Source: Cantharellus purpuraceus
Lineage: Eukaryota; Basidiomycota; Agaricomycetes; Cantharellales; Hydnaceae
DNA length: 64,000 nt
Assembly (NCBI GenBank): GCA_025174535.1
Contig: JALBUN010000005.1
Span: 62,001 to 126,000, forward strand
Reading direction: 5' to 3'
Below, one piece after another: positions 12,273-25,245 of this stretch. A program made the translations under genes and the position numbers. The notes beneath the pieces are model-generated. The model was not told the origin of the DNA. It did no database searches and was given only the letters and a program-made list of their open reading frames with translations. Within the stretch, counting starts at the first letter, position 1. Each line of letters opens with the position of its first letter.

Positions 12273-13963
12273 GGTTGAGGTCTTGAGAGAAGGGGGTCTG
12301 TTAGAATTGATCGTCTCGGAGCTTCAGAACCTCCCACGCTCGCAATATTCATACCTTAGTGGAATATCAAGGTTCTAGTACATAGCTTGAGGCGGCGGAA
12401 TAGATCAATCACTTCTTGTACACACACCTAGCGTTTCTCCTAGCTCGAGCTGTCACTGGCCGAATTCGTTCAGATACTGCCTAGTATGCCGCATTTACCA
12501 TCAAAAGACCAGCAATAAGCTCATATCTCGTTGCGCAAACGTTACCGGGGCAGTCAGCCTACCTCAAATGTAAGGTGTCAGCGCTGTCTCTGTGCGTTGA
12601 AGCTACTAGTGACAGGCTTGCAAGTGCGAGCCCGAGTACAGGCTAGAGAACCGAGAACCAATTCAGAAAACAACAGACTCACAGACGCCCGCTCGGCTAT
12701 TAGTGGCGACTGCAGGGAAAAGTCAACTATGACAATGACGCAGGTAAAGGCTTCGACGTGCGAAGAGGACATAACCATCTCCCACGTCGCCAAGTTACCT
12801 TTGGAGAGACATCGATTGGTGTTGCCATGGGTCAGGGGTCTGAATAGGCGCGATCCTTGTGTAGTAGCCTGCTAAGAATATCTCTTTTGCAATACACGCG
12901 GGCATGAACACGGCTCTGGAGGGTATCGCGGTTCGGGAGAGTCTAGAGGCGGACTCTTGCTCAATCATTCCAAGGGCCTGACTCGTTGGAAGATTCATCA
13001 AGTGCAGTATTATTAGAAGACACTGAAGACCAGGCACAAAGATGGTACACTCTCACGGTAGAACATCGATCTCCTGATGACTGCTCGTCGGCTTCTCTGA
13101 TGTGCTCCAAGTAACTGTGCCGCTTAATATGTCACATTATATTATAGATCTAATTGCGATGCAGGCTACTGTAATTGTGTTTGTTGTTCTATCTTCCCTT
13201 CGTCTAGACCCTGAGCATCAAGTACCTGCTTATCCATACAACCACTGCTTTGCTAGTGTTTGTGGGTAAAAGTAGAAAGGTCGCTACCGATGCTGGAGAT
13301 CAGGATGCGGAAGGTGAGCAGGACAACAATACGTTAAAGGTTGGCAATCTAGTTATGAACAGGAAGTATAAACCTGTTGTATATCTTGTTTTATTTACTG
13401 ATTATTTTACGATTCATGCTCCTGTGCTAGTTAAATGATCATTAGTGAAAGCTTTGGTGCGGGCGCCTGGTGCGGAAACGACAAGCTCAACCAAACGCAG
13501 ACAGTTTTAGATCGGCCTTTTATCAGCACGCCACTTAGCAGCGGTCGGGATTCTTACATGACGTGCTTCCCTCTCGCCTTTTACTAGAGGAAACCGTGCC
13601 GGAATCCTACAGCAGCCGCTTTAGGAATTTTTCAACATTCAGTTCTACCTGAGATTAATGTTTTTGTTTTTTCCCAATATATTTCACTCTAGGTTAAAAG
13701 GTTTAAGCTTGACCGGGCCTGTTTGCAGAGCCATTCAGGTCATACCAGCTTTGGCTATTTATTACAATCGCTCCAGTTGAACACATAGTTGCTACGACAA
13801 AGCATGAGATCCAATCCTTGTGTATCACCGTCAAATAGTTTAATTTTATACTCGGAACACATTATAGTAACAAACATAAGTTCCACGGGCGCATAACCAG
13901 GAACGCCGTGGAAGAGATAACCACGCCGGTACATAAAAGTAGATTAAAGGTGACGCGCCCAGC
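12273..13963. other. 1.7 kb without recognisable gene
   Basis: This is the upstream region of DUF6535 copy 3 and the downstream region of the phospholipase D gene. Short frames of up to 114 codons exist, for example plus 12531-12875, but none has a recognisable motif or convincing splice partners. Confidence 0.5.
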
Positions 13964-16900
13964 TTAAATGTAAATAGGAAGGGTAGGGTTCAGACCTATC
14001 CAGTCGGGGTTCTATGTAAAGACAAGGTCAGGAAAGGACGACAAGGATGATAAGTGATATGGCATACCTCAACAAGCTCCTTCTCTTCGATGAGGAACTG
14101 AAGCGGCATCTCGACGAGCTGACCACGAACCTGACGACGGTGCAGACAGTTTGATTACATAAACAAAATATAAAAAGCAAGTCTGCACACCTGGCTCAAT
14201 TGCTTCTTGGCACGGTCCAAACTGATCTCCGGGACCATATGACCGGCTTTCACCTTGGGAACATAATTCTGCACCCACCATCATCAGCCAACCGAGTGAC
14301 AGACCGGTAGCGATGTCCGACGAATCACGGCCTCACCTTGTAGGCATTCCAGTTGTGCACGAGATCAGATGGAACTGGTCGGAAGACCTCTGTGAAAATG
14401 TCTCTGTTCTTTTTGGCAGTACCCTGCCATAGATTCAAGAGCTCATCGGACAGCGGGTCTGCAACGCGTGCGTCCTCGCGCAGTCTCGTTTCATCGGCAT
14501 TAGGGAACGGTGCCGCGCGCATGAACGAATCAAGATGTTCATGTCCATCGGCGACGTTCTGTGGTGGTATCAATCCCAGATGTTCTGGAGCACACCGTGA
14601 AAATAGGCTCTCAATGACAAGCGTAAAAGAGCCTACCTCTATAGAGCTTGCGGCGGAGGGTCGCTGCGAACCGCGCCGCCACGTACTGTATGCCATCCTA
14701 TTAAGCTTATCGCGATGGGCCGTCCGGAGCAGACGTACCTGCTGGCCATGCATCCATGACTCAATTTCCTCAGTGTCTTCGACAACTAGTGCGATCTCGG
14801 AATCACCATCGCCCCTCTGGCTGCGGTCGTTGAGGTTGGCAGAGCCCATCTGCTCATCACGTTGTCAGCCATGCTCGTGATAGGATACGTGAGGTTCGAC
14901 GAACAATGACACGGCGATCATCCACAATCATGACCTAGATGTGGTTGAGATATGTAGACCCACGTACTTGAAGTGAAATAACACACCTTGGAGTGAATGT
15001 AAAGCAGTTCAGAGACATAGCTGGAAGAGACAGCTCAGATCAGATGGTGCTCTTATTCAGAGCTGAGAGGAACTAACGCTGCCCGCTCTTCTTCCTTCGT
15101 TCCCAACCACACCTCATCCAACAAGCCCGTACGGTCATGCAATATGTGCTGGGCAACCGAGTCCGACACATTCTCGTCGCCACGGATGTTGTCCGAACCA
15201 TGCTCAAACCTTCGCACGATCGCCTTGGCCTCATCCATTGTCTTCGGTAACGGAATTTCCTCAACCTTTTTGTTAGATTCCTTTGAGGCCTCGACAACAC
15301 CCTCTTGCGTCTCTTGTGGGATCTTGATGGCAACTTTCTCTTGCATATCGGGCTGACCGTAGGACTCGCCCAGCCAAATACGAGCCAGAGCAGCCTGAGC
15401 TTCCAAAAAGCTCACGCCGCTGTTCTTCTGCATCTGGGAAATGTAAGAAGCTGTGGTGCAAATAACTCAACCGGAATGCATCATGATTTCAAAGAAGGAG
15501 GATAACGCACGATATGGAGCATTGATGCGATCATATGACCTCAGATGGTAGAACCGGATATAATCAGACCTATACTGCGATGATTAACAAACGATGACCG
15601 ATCTTTGAGGGACATACGGATCAAATCCAGCCTTAGATATCTCTTCGTAGATGCTGTGTCCGCCACGGTTGATCGTTCTCCATTGCGCAGCCAATATGGT
15701 CTTGATCGACTTCTCATCTGATATGTCCCCTGCGAATCCTGGGACTTCGGGAATGACAACCACCACCTATGCACATATTATAAGGAGCCCATTCGGAAAA
15801 AACGATTAGCGGACAAACCTTGAATCTTCGGCGCTCTCTGGCAGCCCGAAGGATTCGATCCACTAACGCTTGCGCGATGCGATTCTTCACAGGACCAGAG
15901 TCTTGAGTGTTGGAAATGCTAGGCAAGAACATGAGATGAATACATACGCTTGTATGAAAATAACTCACAAAAATTGATTTTCTGCGGCAGGGGGATAAGC
16001 ATTTGTACCACAGTATCAACGGCAAAAGGTAGAGAAGCCGTGACAAACCAATATATATGAAATGCCTCGCCTCCCCAATGAGTGTTACATCTGCCAAATA
16101 CTATACTGTGAGAAATAGTTTGCACCATTGAAAATCAAAACATACAGGCTTTCTGGATAGAGGACTCGGTCAGGACTCCATGGCTCCAGTCCGATACGCT
16201 TCTGACAACTTGAACATTCATCATGCCGTGCGGTGCCCGTGGGTACACACTCTCGTCTTCGTCATCTTGGTTCCCGGACGTGAAGTAGTGGAAGCGCTGC
16301 TGGAAGCGCCGGCCGACACTCTGCCATTGCTCGCGATATGGGTGACCTACAAAACAACAAACAGAATCACGCTGTGAGGGCCTTACTGAAGGAGAAGTAC
16401 ATACGGACGACGGCCTCGTTGGGTGCGAGCTCAACGTTGTGCGGAAGCGCAAGCCAATCAAAGCGGCTAGACTCGAATGTTACTCGCCTGTGTGTTAAAC
16501 ATGTGAAAGTTGAACGCACACATCATCTTTGTACTACACCATATACATGAGTAATTATGAATAAGAGATGTACGAGCCGCCTCACCTTGCGCTTCTTGAT
16601 CTCATTCCAGCGTTCCACAAAGTGCTGTACAATATCAAGCACCACGGGACCAACGAGCGTCATGTGGACCTATAACAACAGTCATAGGCCAATCAACTCC
16701 ATCATTTCAAAAGCGAGACGTACGTCGTGCCATGGCATGCGTGGCGACTCCAAGATGGAAACTTGATTGCTGACGTAGTTGTCCACCTGCTGGAAGTCGA
16801 GCAGGCGCGCGTTGTTGTAGTCTTGTCCTGGGAAGAGGGTACGCGCAAATTTGGTTGGGTGCACATCTGCAAGTGGACTGCAGGAATGTCATTCAACTAG

Positions 16901-17943
16901 TCCTCAACCATGCAGGAATTACTTGCTGATTGTGCGAGTCCCAGCGGCCGAAGCAGAGGTCCAGACCTCCGATTGAGGCGCGGTGGTTATCTACCACAAC
17001 CACCTGCATAACTTGAGCTTCCAAAAATAGCCTCAATCAAAAAAGTATGGACCTTCTCGTGGTGGGACCAAAACTCGACGTCATCCTTGGATCCAATGTG
17101 ATCGGGGTGGCGCTTCGTAAGCAAATGTCAGTAAAGTTGGAGCTGAAAAGTGCGAAGAACGCACCATGACTGCGATATTTTCATGCAAAGCCTCAAGAGC
17201 CTGCTTCGTGTGGTGGGAGTTCATACTCATAGTCTGAGTGACCTGTGAGGATATTAGGCTCAGTATTCTGGTATTCAGAGGCAGGCAGCGATTCCGTCCA
17301 AGTGTACAATGCATTGGGATGCCCTAATACGTGTGTTGTGGATAAAGGCAGACGTACCTCCTTGTAGACAATGATATACACTTTGACACCCTGCTCTGCT
17401 TTTCTTTTCAAGAGTCTATCGATTCTCCACTCTGGGTAGTAAGCCGGCGGCCTACGAAGATAGAGTTCTGGTGTAAGCCACCAGTCCATGATCATGATTA
17501 CCTGCCAGAATGCCCTATCAATGCCACACATTGCAGATCAGACTGTGAACGACAGACCTCACGCGCCGAATCCAGCATCTCAGAGACAGCGTAGAAGAAG
17601 TCATGACCGTCAATATGCCACTTGACAAAGTTGGCAGACCGTTGGTTTGCGAAGGACGTGAAACGATGCGAGTCGTTGATTGCTGTACGAATGCGATCAT
17701 GCTCCTTCTCAATAGGATCGTCGTGGCGGCCTATACATAAGAAGGTCAGCGCTCTGGAGCTGTTTTTCTATCAACCATACTCACGGTCGCGATTGAGTAG
17801 TCCTATGAGCAACTGTCAGGTCAAAATGCTACTAGCTGAAAGTGAGCGCTGACCTTCAATGCTAGCTGTTGCATGTTGTATGCCCTCGTCGAGGAGTGCA
17901 GGGGCATTTTCAACAATGTGGCCGATTTTTTCGAACAGTGACA
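13964..17943 (-). CDS. Phospholipase D (two HKD motifs), PLD1/Spo14 family without PX/PH
   Basis: It hydrolyses phosphatidylcholine to phosphatidic acid and choline at membranes (family knowledge). The ATG at 17941-17943 opens M-S-L-F-E-K-I-G-H, and at least twelve short introns follow. The first conserved block, I-M-I-M-D-W-W-L-T-P-E-L-Y-L-R-R-P, lies at about 17450-17510. HKD motif 1 is split by an intron: H-H-E-K ends at about 17060, and V-V-V-D-N-H-R-A-S-I-G-G-L-D-L-C-F-G-R-W-D follows at about 16940-17005. HKD motif 2 is spread over three exons: L-Y-I-H-S-K near 14990, V-M-I-V-D-D-R near 14930, and G-S-A-N-L-N-D-R-S-Q at about 14815-14845. The final exon, after a GTATGC donor near 14067, ends in I-G-L-N-P-T-L-P-I-Y-I and TAA 13964-13966. 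There is no PX or PH domain before the catalytic part, as in filamentous-fungal short PLDs. No lesion is seen, and both catalytic H, K and D sets are present. Confidence 0.93.
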
Positions 17944-18756
17944 TGGTCAAACAAGTAAAGGAAATAAGATACTACTCCTAGAAGTGTGGATTGATTGTTT
18001 TGTAAGTTCAGAGCACCGCTTGGAGACAGAATGGGGCAAGCAAGGGCGCAGTAATATCTTTGCCTGATGATGTGTCGTGGAGGTTGTTGGCCGGTTGCAG
18101 CAAACTATCATAGTGCCCGGGGCCTAGGCGCTTCCGACGTCACTCGCAGGGGGTTTGCCGCCGTACGGTACGTAGATCGGGAGCCTTGTTCCAACCCTGT
18201 ATATCACCTTCTCCGGTCCTCACCAACACCGTAAGGTGTTGCGATGCAGGATTCATCGAGCACTACGTCCTTCACTCGGGACAGTGAATTGAACTTCAAC
18301 ATAACTTCAGTGGAGTTGGCGGTGCGTGCACCGGCCTGACTAAATCAGAATACACAATAGATACAGGGCGGAACTGAGACACTGACCTGCTTGGCAGCTG
18401 AACACGTCCTGTAGAGCCCTCTTGGCCACGCCAGACTATAATATATGGGGTGCACGGTCTCAGCTGGGAATGCTTCTACATGTCCGTAGTGCAAGTCATA
18501 CTGTATCTTGAAACCCAGGAACAATATCGCGATGTAGTCGTCTTTCAATCGATAGATGCATATGAAAACTTCCATTCAAATTCTAGTCAACTTACATCGT
18601 AGGAAATGAAAACAGAATGGCTAAGTTGAACATTGCGGGAGAGACAGATGATGCATGAGCACACGTGTACAAATGCAATAGAAAGAATAAGATAATCGAA
18701 TGCACAGAACATGAGTGTCTTTATTCATTAGCGAGCAAGAATGCTGCTGGATGCAT
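17944..18756. other. Intergenic between phospholipase D start and secreted-protein stop
   Basis: I see no gene here. It should contain the promoter of the phospholipase D gene (reading leftwards) and the 3' UTR of the repeat protein gene. Confidence 0.5.
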
Positions 18757-20777
18757 CTACCCGGTAATACCACCCTTGACACCAGTCGCAGCCAATCTAG
18801 CGGCTACGTCCTGAGGAGTATCACAAGTGACGCTGGTACCTGCCTTGTTCACAAGGGGCAGCGCGGCGCACACTTCGCCTCCAGCGCAGGGACTGGATAC
18901 TTGAAGCTTGCCGTTGACACACTGTAGAATATTTCTGTCAGCGATAAGTTCTAACCGTGGTGAATCCCACAGCCGGATCGGAAGGCGTTAAGGAACGAGG
19001 GGGATGAGACAAACACCCACCTGCGCGAAGTTCTTTCCGATACACGCCTGCGAGCCTGTCTGGCATGAGTCGCCAGCCTTAGAGCTCAGGAATTGCTTGT
19101 TGAGCTTCTGTGCGGCCTGGCCGTTGGCTAAAATGGAAGTTCAGCTAATGGCCTCTTGCTGGCATAGGGAGCGGACTCACAGAGCAAGAAAGGCTTTGCC
19201 GGGTCAGGTGTTACTGCACCAGCGGCAGCATCAGTGGCCCCTGCAGCAGCAGCAGCATCGGTAGCGCTCGCGGCGGCACCGGCGGCAGCGTCAGTAGCAC
19301 TTGCGTCGGCGGCATCCGTGGCATCCGCAGCGGCGGCAGCGTCAGTAGCACTTGCGTCGGCGGCATCCGTAGCATCCGCAGCGGCGGCAGCGTCGGTAGC
19401 ACTTGCGTCAGCGGCATCCGTGGCATTTGCAGTAGCACTTGCGGCATCCGTGGCATCCGCGGCGGCGGCAGCATCGGTAGCACTTGCGTCGGCGGCAGCA
19501 TCCGTGGCATTCGCAGCGGCGGCAGCGTCGGTAGCACTTGCGTCGGCGGCATCCGTGGCATTCGCAGCGGCGGCAGCGTCGGTAGCACTTGCGTCGGCGG
19601 CATCCGTGGCATCCGCAGCGGCGGCAGCGTCGGTAGCACTTGCGTCGGCGGCATCCGTGGCATTCGCAGCGGCGGCAGCGTCGGTAGCACTTGCGTCGGC
19701 GGCATCCGTGGCATCCGCGGCGGCGGCAGCGTCGGTAGCACTTGCGTCGGCGGCAGCATCCGTGGCATCCGCAGCGGCGGCAGCGTCGGTAGCACTTGCG
19801 TCGGCGGCATCCGTGGCATCCGCGGCGGCGGCAGCGTCGGTAGCACTTGCGTCGGCGGCATCCGTGGCATCCGCGGCGGCGGCAGCGTCGGTAGCACTTG
19901 CGTCGGCGGCATCCGTGGCATTCGCAGCGGCGGCAGCGTCGGTAGCACTTGCGTCGGCGGCATCCGTGGCATTTGCAGCAGCGGCAGCGTCGGTAGCAGC
20001 TGCACCCGCACCCGCACCACTGTTCATGTGAAGAAGGTTAACACCAGAATATGATATTAAGACAGCCATCCTTACCTTCCACCACTCGGTGTTCCAGGGT
20101 CCTTGACCAGATCCACAAGCTGTTGGCCGTCTGGGATAGGGGTCTTCGATGCGGGACACGACCCAGGTGGGTTTAGGTTGGAGACACCCAGAGGTGTATT
20201 TCCAGTTTGGTCACCTCTGAATTTACTCTTGACGGTGCCTTGGAACTGAATATAGTAGCATATCGTCAGCAGGAAGAACACCAAGAGGTTTTTTTGTTTA
20301 AAAAAGGAAAAAAAGGCAGAACAGGCCGTACCTGGCAGTGAAAGAAGCCATTGAGCTCCGGGTTCTTCGGCGGGGTCTGACAATAGGGGACTTGGAGACC
20401 ATCGGGTGAATTAATGGCCTGCTGCGCAAAGATCTGTGAGAGTCGGATCATCTCTGGATCATTGCCAAGTGTCTTTGCCAGGTCGACCATCTTGTCTGCC
20501 GCATCCTGCTGGTCGCAGTTCTTTCCACCAGCGAGGAGGGTCTGGAAGGAGGCTTGGGAGACGGTGCCGCATTGGTCCTTACCACCGGCTTTCGTCTAGC
20601 AGGAATATGAGAATAGGCAACGTGAGGAGTTTGTAAGGATGGACATACGCATGCTGCGACCCATTGTTTGGTCGAGTCAGCAATCGTCTGAGCAATACGT
20701 TTCTGGTGCATGGGGGCGGCATTGACTGAAGCGGCCATGACAAGTCCCGCTGAAAGTAGTGAAGAAAAGGCAACCAT
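18757..20777 (-). CDS. Secreted Cys-rich protein with a long Ala/Thr/Asp repeat region
   Basis: This is a secreted, probably wall-associated protein of a family common in agaricomycetes, sometimes mis-labelled 'ribosomal protein S17' in databases (recollection). The ATG at 20775-20777 starts a clear signal peptide (M-V-A-F-S-S-L-L-S-A-G-L-V-M-A-A, cleavage probably near N-A-A-P). An N-terminal module follows, with A-Q-T-I-A-D-S-T-K-Q-W-V-A-A-C, C-D-Q-Q-D-A-A-D-K-M-V-D-L-A-K-T-L and Y-C-Q...L-N-G-F-F-H-C. It is joined across introns to P-P-G-S-C-P-A...I-P-D-G-Q-Q-L-V-D. The centre is the repeat tract. The C-terminal Cys module has S-C-x5-Q-A-C, then (after an intron at 18922-19020) C-V-N-G-K-L-Q-V, G-E-V-C-A-A-L-P-L-V-N-K-A-G-T-S-V-T-C, and ends at TAG 18757-18759. 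That module resembles small carbohydrate-binding Cys modules, but binding is not shown. The frame stays open through the whole repeat. Confidence 0.85.
19250..20015 (-). repeat. Coding tandem repeat, 51-bp (17-residue) period
   Basis: About 14-15 units of 17 residues, consensus A-T-D-A-A-D-A-S-A-T-D-A-A-A-A-A-[N/D], are encoded in frame. Variation is mostly N versus D at one position and an extra A in some units. The DNA units are nearly identical, which suggests recent expansion. Regular Thr and Ser in an Ala background fits an O-glycosylated stalk (inference). Confidence 0.92.
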
Positions 20778-23086
20778 AATCGATTATCCAAGAGGTTGAA
20801 AAGAAAGTCGTCTCCGAAAGAATTCTGTGAGATTTGAACTAGAGATGAATATTGGAAGAGAGCACCTGGCTCTGGGTTCAACCTAGGGAAAAAGACCACA
20901 TCGCATTGTGGTGACCTTATATACAGTGTCCATCGACCAACGCCGGGGTATTAGAGATCAGAGATCAGAGATCTCAGGGGACCACCTTTGAATCACAGGC
21001 CGGTTTTGAATCGCCGACGATGAGCCTGAGTTCGCTTCATCGTCTCTGTGGAGTGTTGATATGGAGTAAGAACGGGTGCAGATGACATGACAACCTACAA
21101 GGGGTCTGTCGTCGCAAAACCGAGTGGTCCGAGAGACTCCACCACTCGTCTCAACTGGTGCAACGCGGGAAACGAGGGTCTCTATCTTATTGATGGGTGT
21201 CATCCACGCCACTGGACGTCACCATACAAGACGGCCCTGACCGAATACCCCCTCAGTTAATATGAGTTGACTCTGCAGGTTGCTTCAACAAGATACGATT
21301 TGTTTTGAACCTACCAGACAAATAAACGACCGCATCACTCTTGTTCACAAGACGTTTTCCACGCCCACGTCGACTGCTTGTAGCATGAAGTCCCTCGGGT
21401 TTTGTGACATCAGATTGATCAGAATAATTGAGGCTATAAATATATACCTGAGATATATGTATGTTTGCGTCAACGAAATACCACTCAGTGCATCGTATTC
21501 CGAATGCTTTGGTCAGGCCAGCCAGGCGCCGATGATGGCCGTCGCGCTTATTTTCTTACCGGAGGCCACCTCTTGATGGTGGATCAATGAAACTTTTTAC
21601 CGCAACCCTACTACTTACTAGATGGGGTCAACTCGTGGGTTGAAGCAGTCAGCAGTCAGGCCTCAGAATTATATTGCAACGGTCCGTCATACCAACACAT
21701 AACAAGAGCACATAGCAACAACATCCTCACACATCTTCACCTACGACCCAAGCTCACATCCGAAGGATGGTCCGAAATGCAAGCGTTTGTAAAGAGGAAG
21801 GCAGCTTACCGTGCTCACCGTCGACTGTGATGTCCTGCATGGGGCGTAGTCACGTAAGCCGCTTGCAAATGAATACCAGTGTGTTATGCACCGCAAACCG
21901 CTTCAACCTGCCTGTTTTCAACCCTTTTTAACCCCTATTAGACTGCCCCATTGACGCAGGCTTCATTGCATATACCTAGCTACTATTATGATGTGATACG
22001 CCAAGGCTATGCGGACTGCCAGCACATGCAGTGCTGCAAGGCCATCGGATGATCTTCGGCTACTATTGCCTTGGTCGCAAGTGGCAAGTCTTGTTCTAAT
22101 GATACTGCCAAGTCATTTGGCTCCACAAGATTTGTTATAGATGGTTGATTTGTCCCGTTTACCAGCACGCATCTCGGTTGTCCGTTTCCCTAATAAGGTA
22201 GGATCTTTTCTGTTGCCCATCGCCATGTCGATGGCTTTTTGCACGCGGATGGACACGGTTAATTAACTTGCCATCAAGTATGCATATCCCCTCGTTCGTC
22301 AAGGGCACAAGGGTCCGGAATGTGTGATGTTTCTGCGAGCCTTTTCTGCACATAAGTATACTTCACACATCCGTGCGCGTTTACGCCTGTGACTACTATT
22401 TCAATGCGAGGATGGGCGAGGGGGCTGCCGCGCAGCGGCCATTTTAGTGACTCAAAAGTGTACATATCTGAATCCAGCAAGGTTACGTTGAGGGGCCACT
22501 GACAATCCCTACTAATACCTGTTCCAAACCGCTAGCACTCGGCCTCGTCTGAAACTGACCAGTTGTGTTTTCAACCGAAAAATCAGGCCTAGAGCAATTT
22601 GGTCACTCCCTGTCCAACCCAAGATCAACCTTAAGTAAGGATTGTCTGGGGTCCTGATTATTGTAGCATCTCCTGCGTCTGCTGCAGTTCTATGCTTTGG
22701 TACACCCTCCAAGTGACTGGATGTTAAGACATACACGGTTGCATACTCGATTACTTAGATGCAAACACCCTCATCCATGAAAAGGGCTCTGGTAGATGAC
22801 AGATGGTATTTCAACGACACTAAGCCTGCCCTATACCCCGACTATTGGGGACTGATGTATGATTGCGCAGATTACAAACTGGGCGACGGCAGAATCTGTC
22901 CACCGGCAAATGATCTGGTAGCCTGTGGTCGCCTTCGCAACGGTCATCGCTCTTCAGGAGACGTAGAAATCCATTAAAGTATTCGAAGCGTAACGATTGA
23001 AATCGGACAATTAACCCCAAGTTATACTTGCTTCTTCGATTCCCGGACGAGGTCTAAACCAAGCCCTCCAGGTTATCAAGAATAAT
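20778..23086. other. 2.3 kb without recognisable gene
   Basis: The first part is the promoter region of the secreted protein gene. From about 21300 to 23086 there are only unrelated short frames on both strands. I see no motif, repeat or RNA gene. Confidence 0.5.
20915..20923 (-). promoter_or_regulatory. TATA box of the secreted repeat protein gene
   Basis: Read on the minus strand this is TATATAAGG, 138 nt upstream of the ATG at 20777. It is the only good TATA-like sequence in the immediate upstream region. Assignment is by sequence and position only. Confidence 0.5.
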
Positions 23087-25245
23087 CTACGTTCCTTTCC
23101 AAGAGAGTAGCCTTCCGTGCCTCAGCTGACCGCTGATGGTCACTGGAGCGTCAGACTTCGTGTAGATGCGTAATCCGATTAATATCTTGTCATTGTCCCC
23201 AGCAGAATGGGCCTGTATGATATCCCTCCCAGCGAATGTGTCAATAGGAACTACTTTTTTGGACGCCCAAATGCTGTTTAGCGGTGAGATACCTTGCTTC
23301 GCTTTAAGAAACATCACACTCACTCTGCCTCAAAATTTGCCGCCATGGACATGCTATGGGCTTTCTCAGCCTCCACCCGAGCCAACTTTCGTGCGTCGTA
23401 GATTCTTCAAACGTTCACGCCTACACATTCCTGCAATAGTAGAAAAAAAAGACCAACAATCCTAGACATACATCTGGATGTCGACGTACATCCGGGTATT
23501 CATTTGCATCGAGGTATGGAGGTGCATCTTGGTTGTCGATCGCGGCGTTCTAGTCGTACCTAGGCAACGGATTAGATATCAGCGACCAGGCTTAAAGGAG
23601 CGAATTCTTACATGCAGAACGTAGTCTCCAGCATCGAGGTCCTTTGCCAATGTAGCACTCCGGCAGGTGATAGACGAGGAAGAGGCGAATCTGTCAATTA
23701 CACGTTCGGAGCCACGCTTGAAAAGCAAGAAGTCCATTGACCAGGACCAGTTACCGGCAAGGTCCTTCCAGAACCGAGAATCTGCTTTGGAAAGGACAAC
23801 AGTTGCGGGTGACGCTTTTGGTAGGCTGAATGTAACTGTGGACGTCTGTGTCCAGGTCGTGCATCACCTCGATAAGCAACATTGTACATACATGACACGT
23901 CTCCATATTGCCATGCACAAGGTACGGGACGGCAGATGACGTTGAGCCAGAGTGAAGATTGGATCCATGTTTGATCTCAAACAGCTGGGTACACTCCACG
24001 ATGGTCCAGAGCTTCAGGAAATCTTCGTACTCCATAAAAGTTCCGTCGTTTGATGCTCGAGGATGTCAAGTACGCAGTGCCACTGCTTGGTTGCCTCGCT
24101 TGTCCACTCTTTGCTGCCATCGCCCCACGGACTCGTCCATCCGGAAGTCCCCCACTGATTTCGAATTTCAAGGAATCTTTTTCTCTTGTATTCCTCTGCC
24201 CGGAAAATGCTGTAATCATGATGGCTTATGATTCCTAGTCCCGACCTAACTTTGCGTATGAAATGCAACAATGAAAGTAAAACTGCTGACCCTTATTATT
24301 ATTTTCGGGAGCGTCTTCCATGTCTGCGCAACCGAACAGCCTGTCCTACACAGTGCGTAAGCTCTTCCCTCTAAAACCTGTCTTATCTAATAAATACACA
24401 ATTTGAGGATTGGGCAAACCTGAATAGTGGTGGTGCCTACATTTAGACGGCGGCTTCGCGCAACACCTCGATTCCTCCTATCAGCGCCTTGCTTTGGGCA
24501 ATGTGCGACTGGCGCCGCTTACCCTGTCATGTCTTCCAATGCTTCATCATCAAAAATCTCCATACCATGAGTGGTAATCTCCATGGAACTTGGCGTACGT
24601 CTTTTCGATGAGTGATCTATATTTATAGTAAGCATCAGTATGATCATGAACTATGCGTGACTCACACCCAGGTTTCGTTCTCCTGCATGGAATGAGAAAA
24701 ATAGAGCGTTTCATCCCCCTTACGAGCAACTCTGTCGTATAGATCTCTGTCATTATGGTACAAATTTCTATCCTGTACGTAGATGATGTCGGTCAAATGA
24801 CAACATTTCACCGGCATGTTCGTCATACAATGGATGTGGCCTTGGCGAATTTGGGAACTTTGGTGAATAGTTGACTGTGTGGAAAGCGGTGAGAGGAACA
24901 TGGAAGGAAGGACTAATGTGCTGACTCGTTCCGTCTCTGCAGAATATGAACCCATAGATGCCGACCTGCCAAAAGAAGAGCACTTGTTCCCAAAATAACA
25001 TATCACTAATAGTTATGCACTAACTTCCTCGTCCTGCTGTTTGAAGGTTGAGCAAGATCTAGTAGCAAGCTTTAAGCGCCATGTGCCAAATGGACGTACC
25101 GCGACACAAATCCTCTCAATTGAATTGTGACTTCATTGGGGCCAGCAGCAGAAGTGATACCCAGCCTGCTGGCGAGACCGCTAAGGAGAGGCATACTGGA
25201 ATGGCTTGAGGTTCATAGCCGCACTGGTGCCCTCTTATGACTGCT
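23087..25245 (-). pseudogene. Calpain-like cysteine protease (C2), 5'-truncated and frameshifted
   Basis: Minus-strand exons match fungal calpain-type proteases in order. They are R-I-C-V-A (about 25100) joined to Q-D-E-E and V-G-I-Y-G-F-I-F-C-R-D-G; E-T-L-Y-F-S-H...N-E-T-W; S-L-I-E-K-T-Y-A-K-F-H-G-D-Y; E-A-L-E-D-M-T-G; the catalytic His/Asn region (H-H-D-Y-S-I and R-N-Q-W-G...W-G-D-G-S-K-E-W at about 24110-24210); then M-E-Y-E-D-F-L-K and a domain-III-like C-terminus ending at TAG 23087-23089. The C-terminal introns have good signals (GTATGT, GTAAGA, GTGAGT). Lesions are one extra T in a T5 run near 24562, a one-base loss near 24045, a stop near 25130, and no exon with the catalytic G-D-C-W motif upstream. 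R-N-P-W-G reads R-N-Q-W-G. It could be a pseudogene or a gene with assembly errors; loss of the Cys exon favours the former. Confidence 0.7.

Noticed and set aside
19211..20020. A second minus-strand frame over the same repeat (Leu/Pro/Met repeats)
   Set aside because: It is a shadow frame with no connection to the flanking exons of the secreted protein.
19234..20031. A 265-codon plus-strand ORF across the repeat tract (Ala/Ser/Val repeats)
   Set aside because: It is the complement of the coding repeat. The 51-bp period keeps several frames open. The minus strand has the signal peptide, introns and conserved Cys modules.
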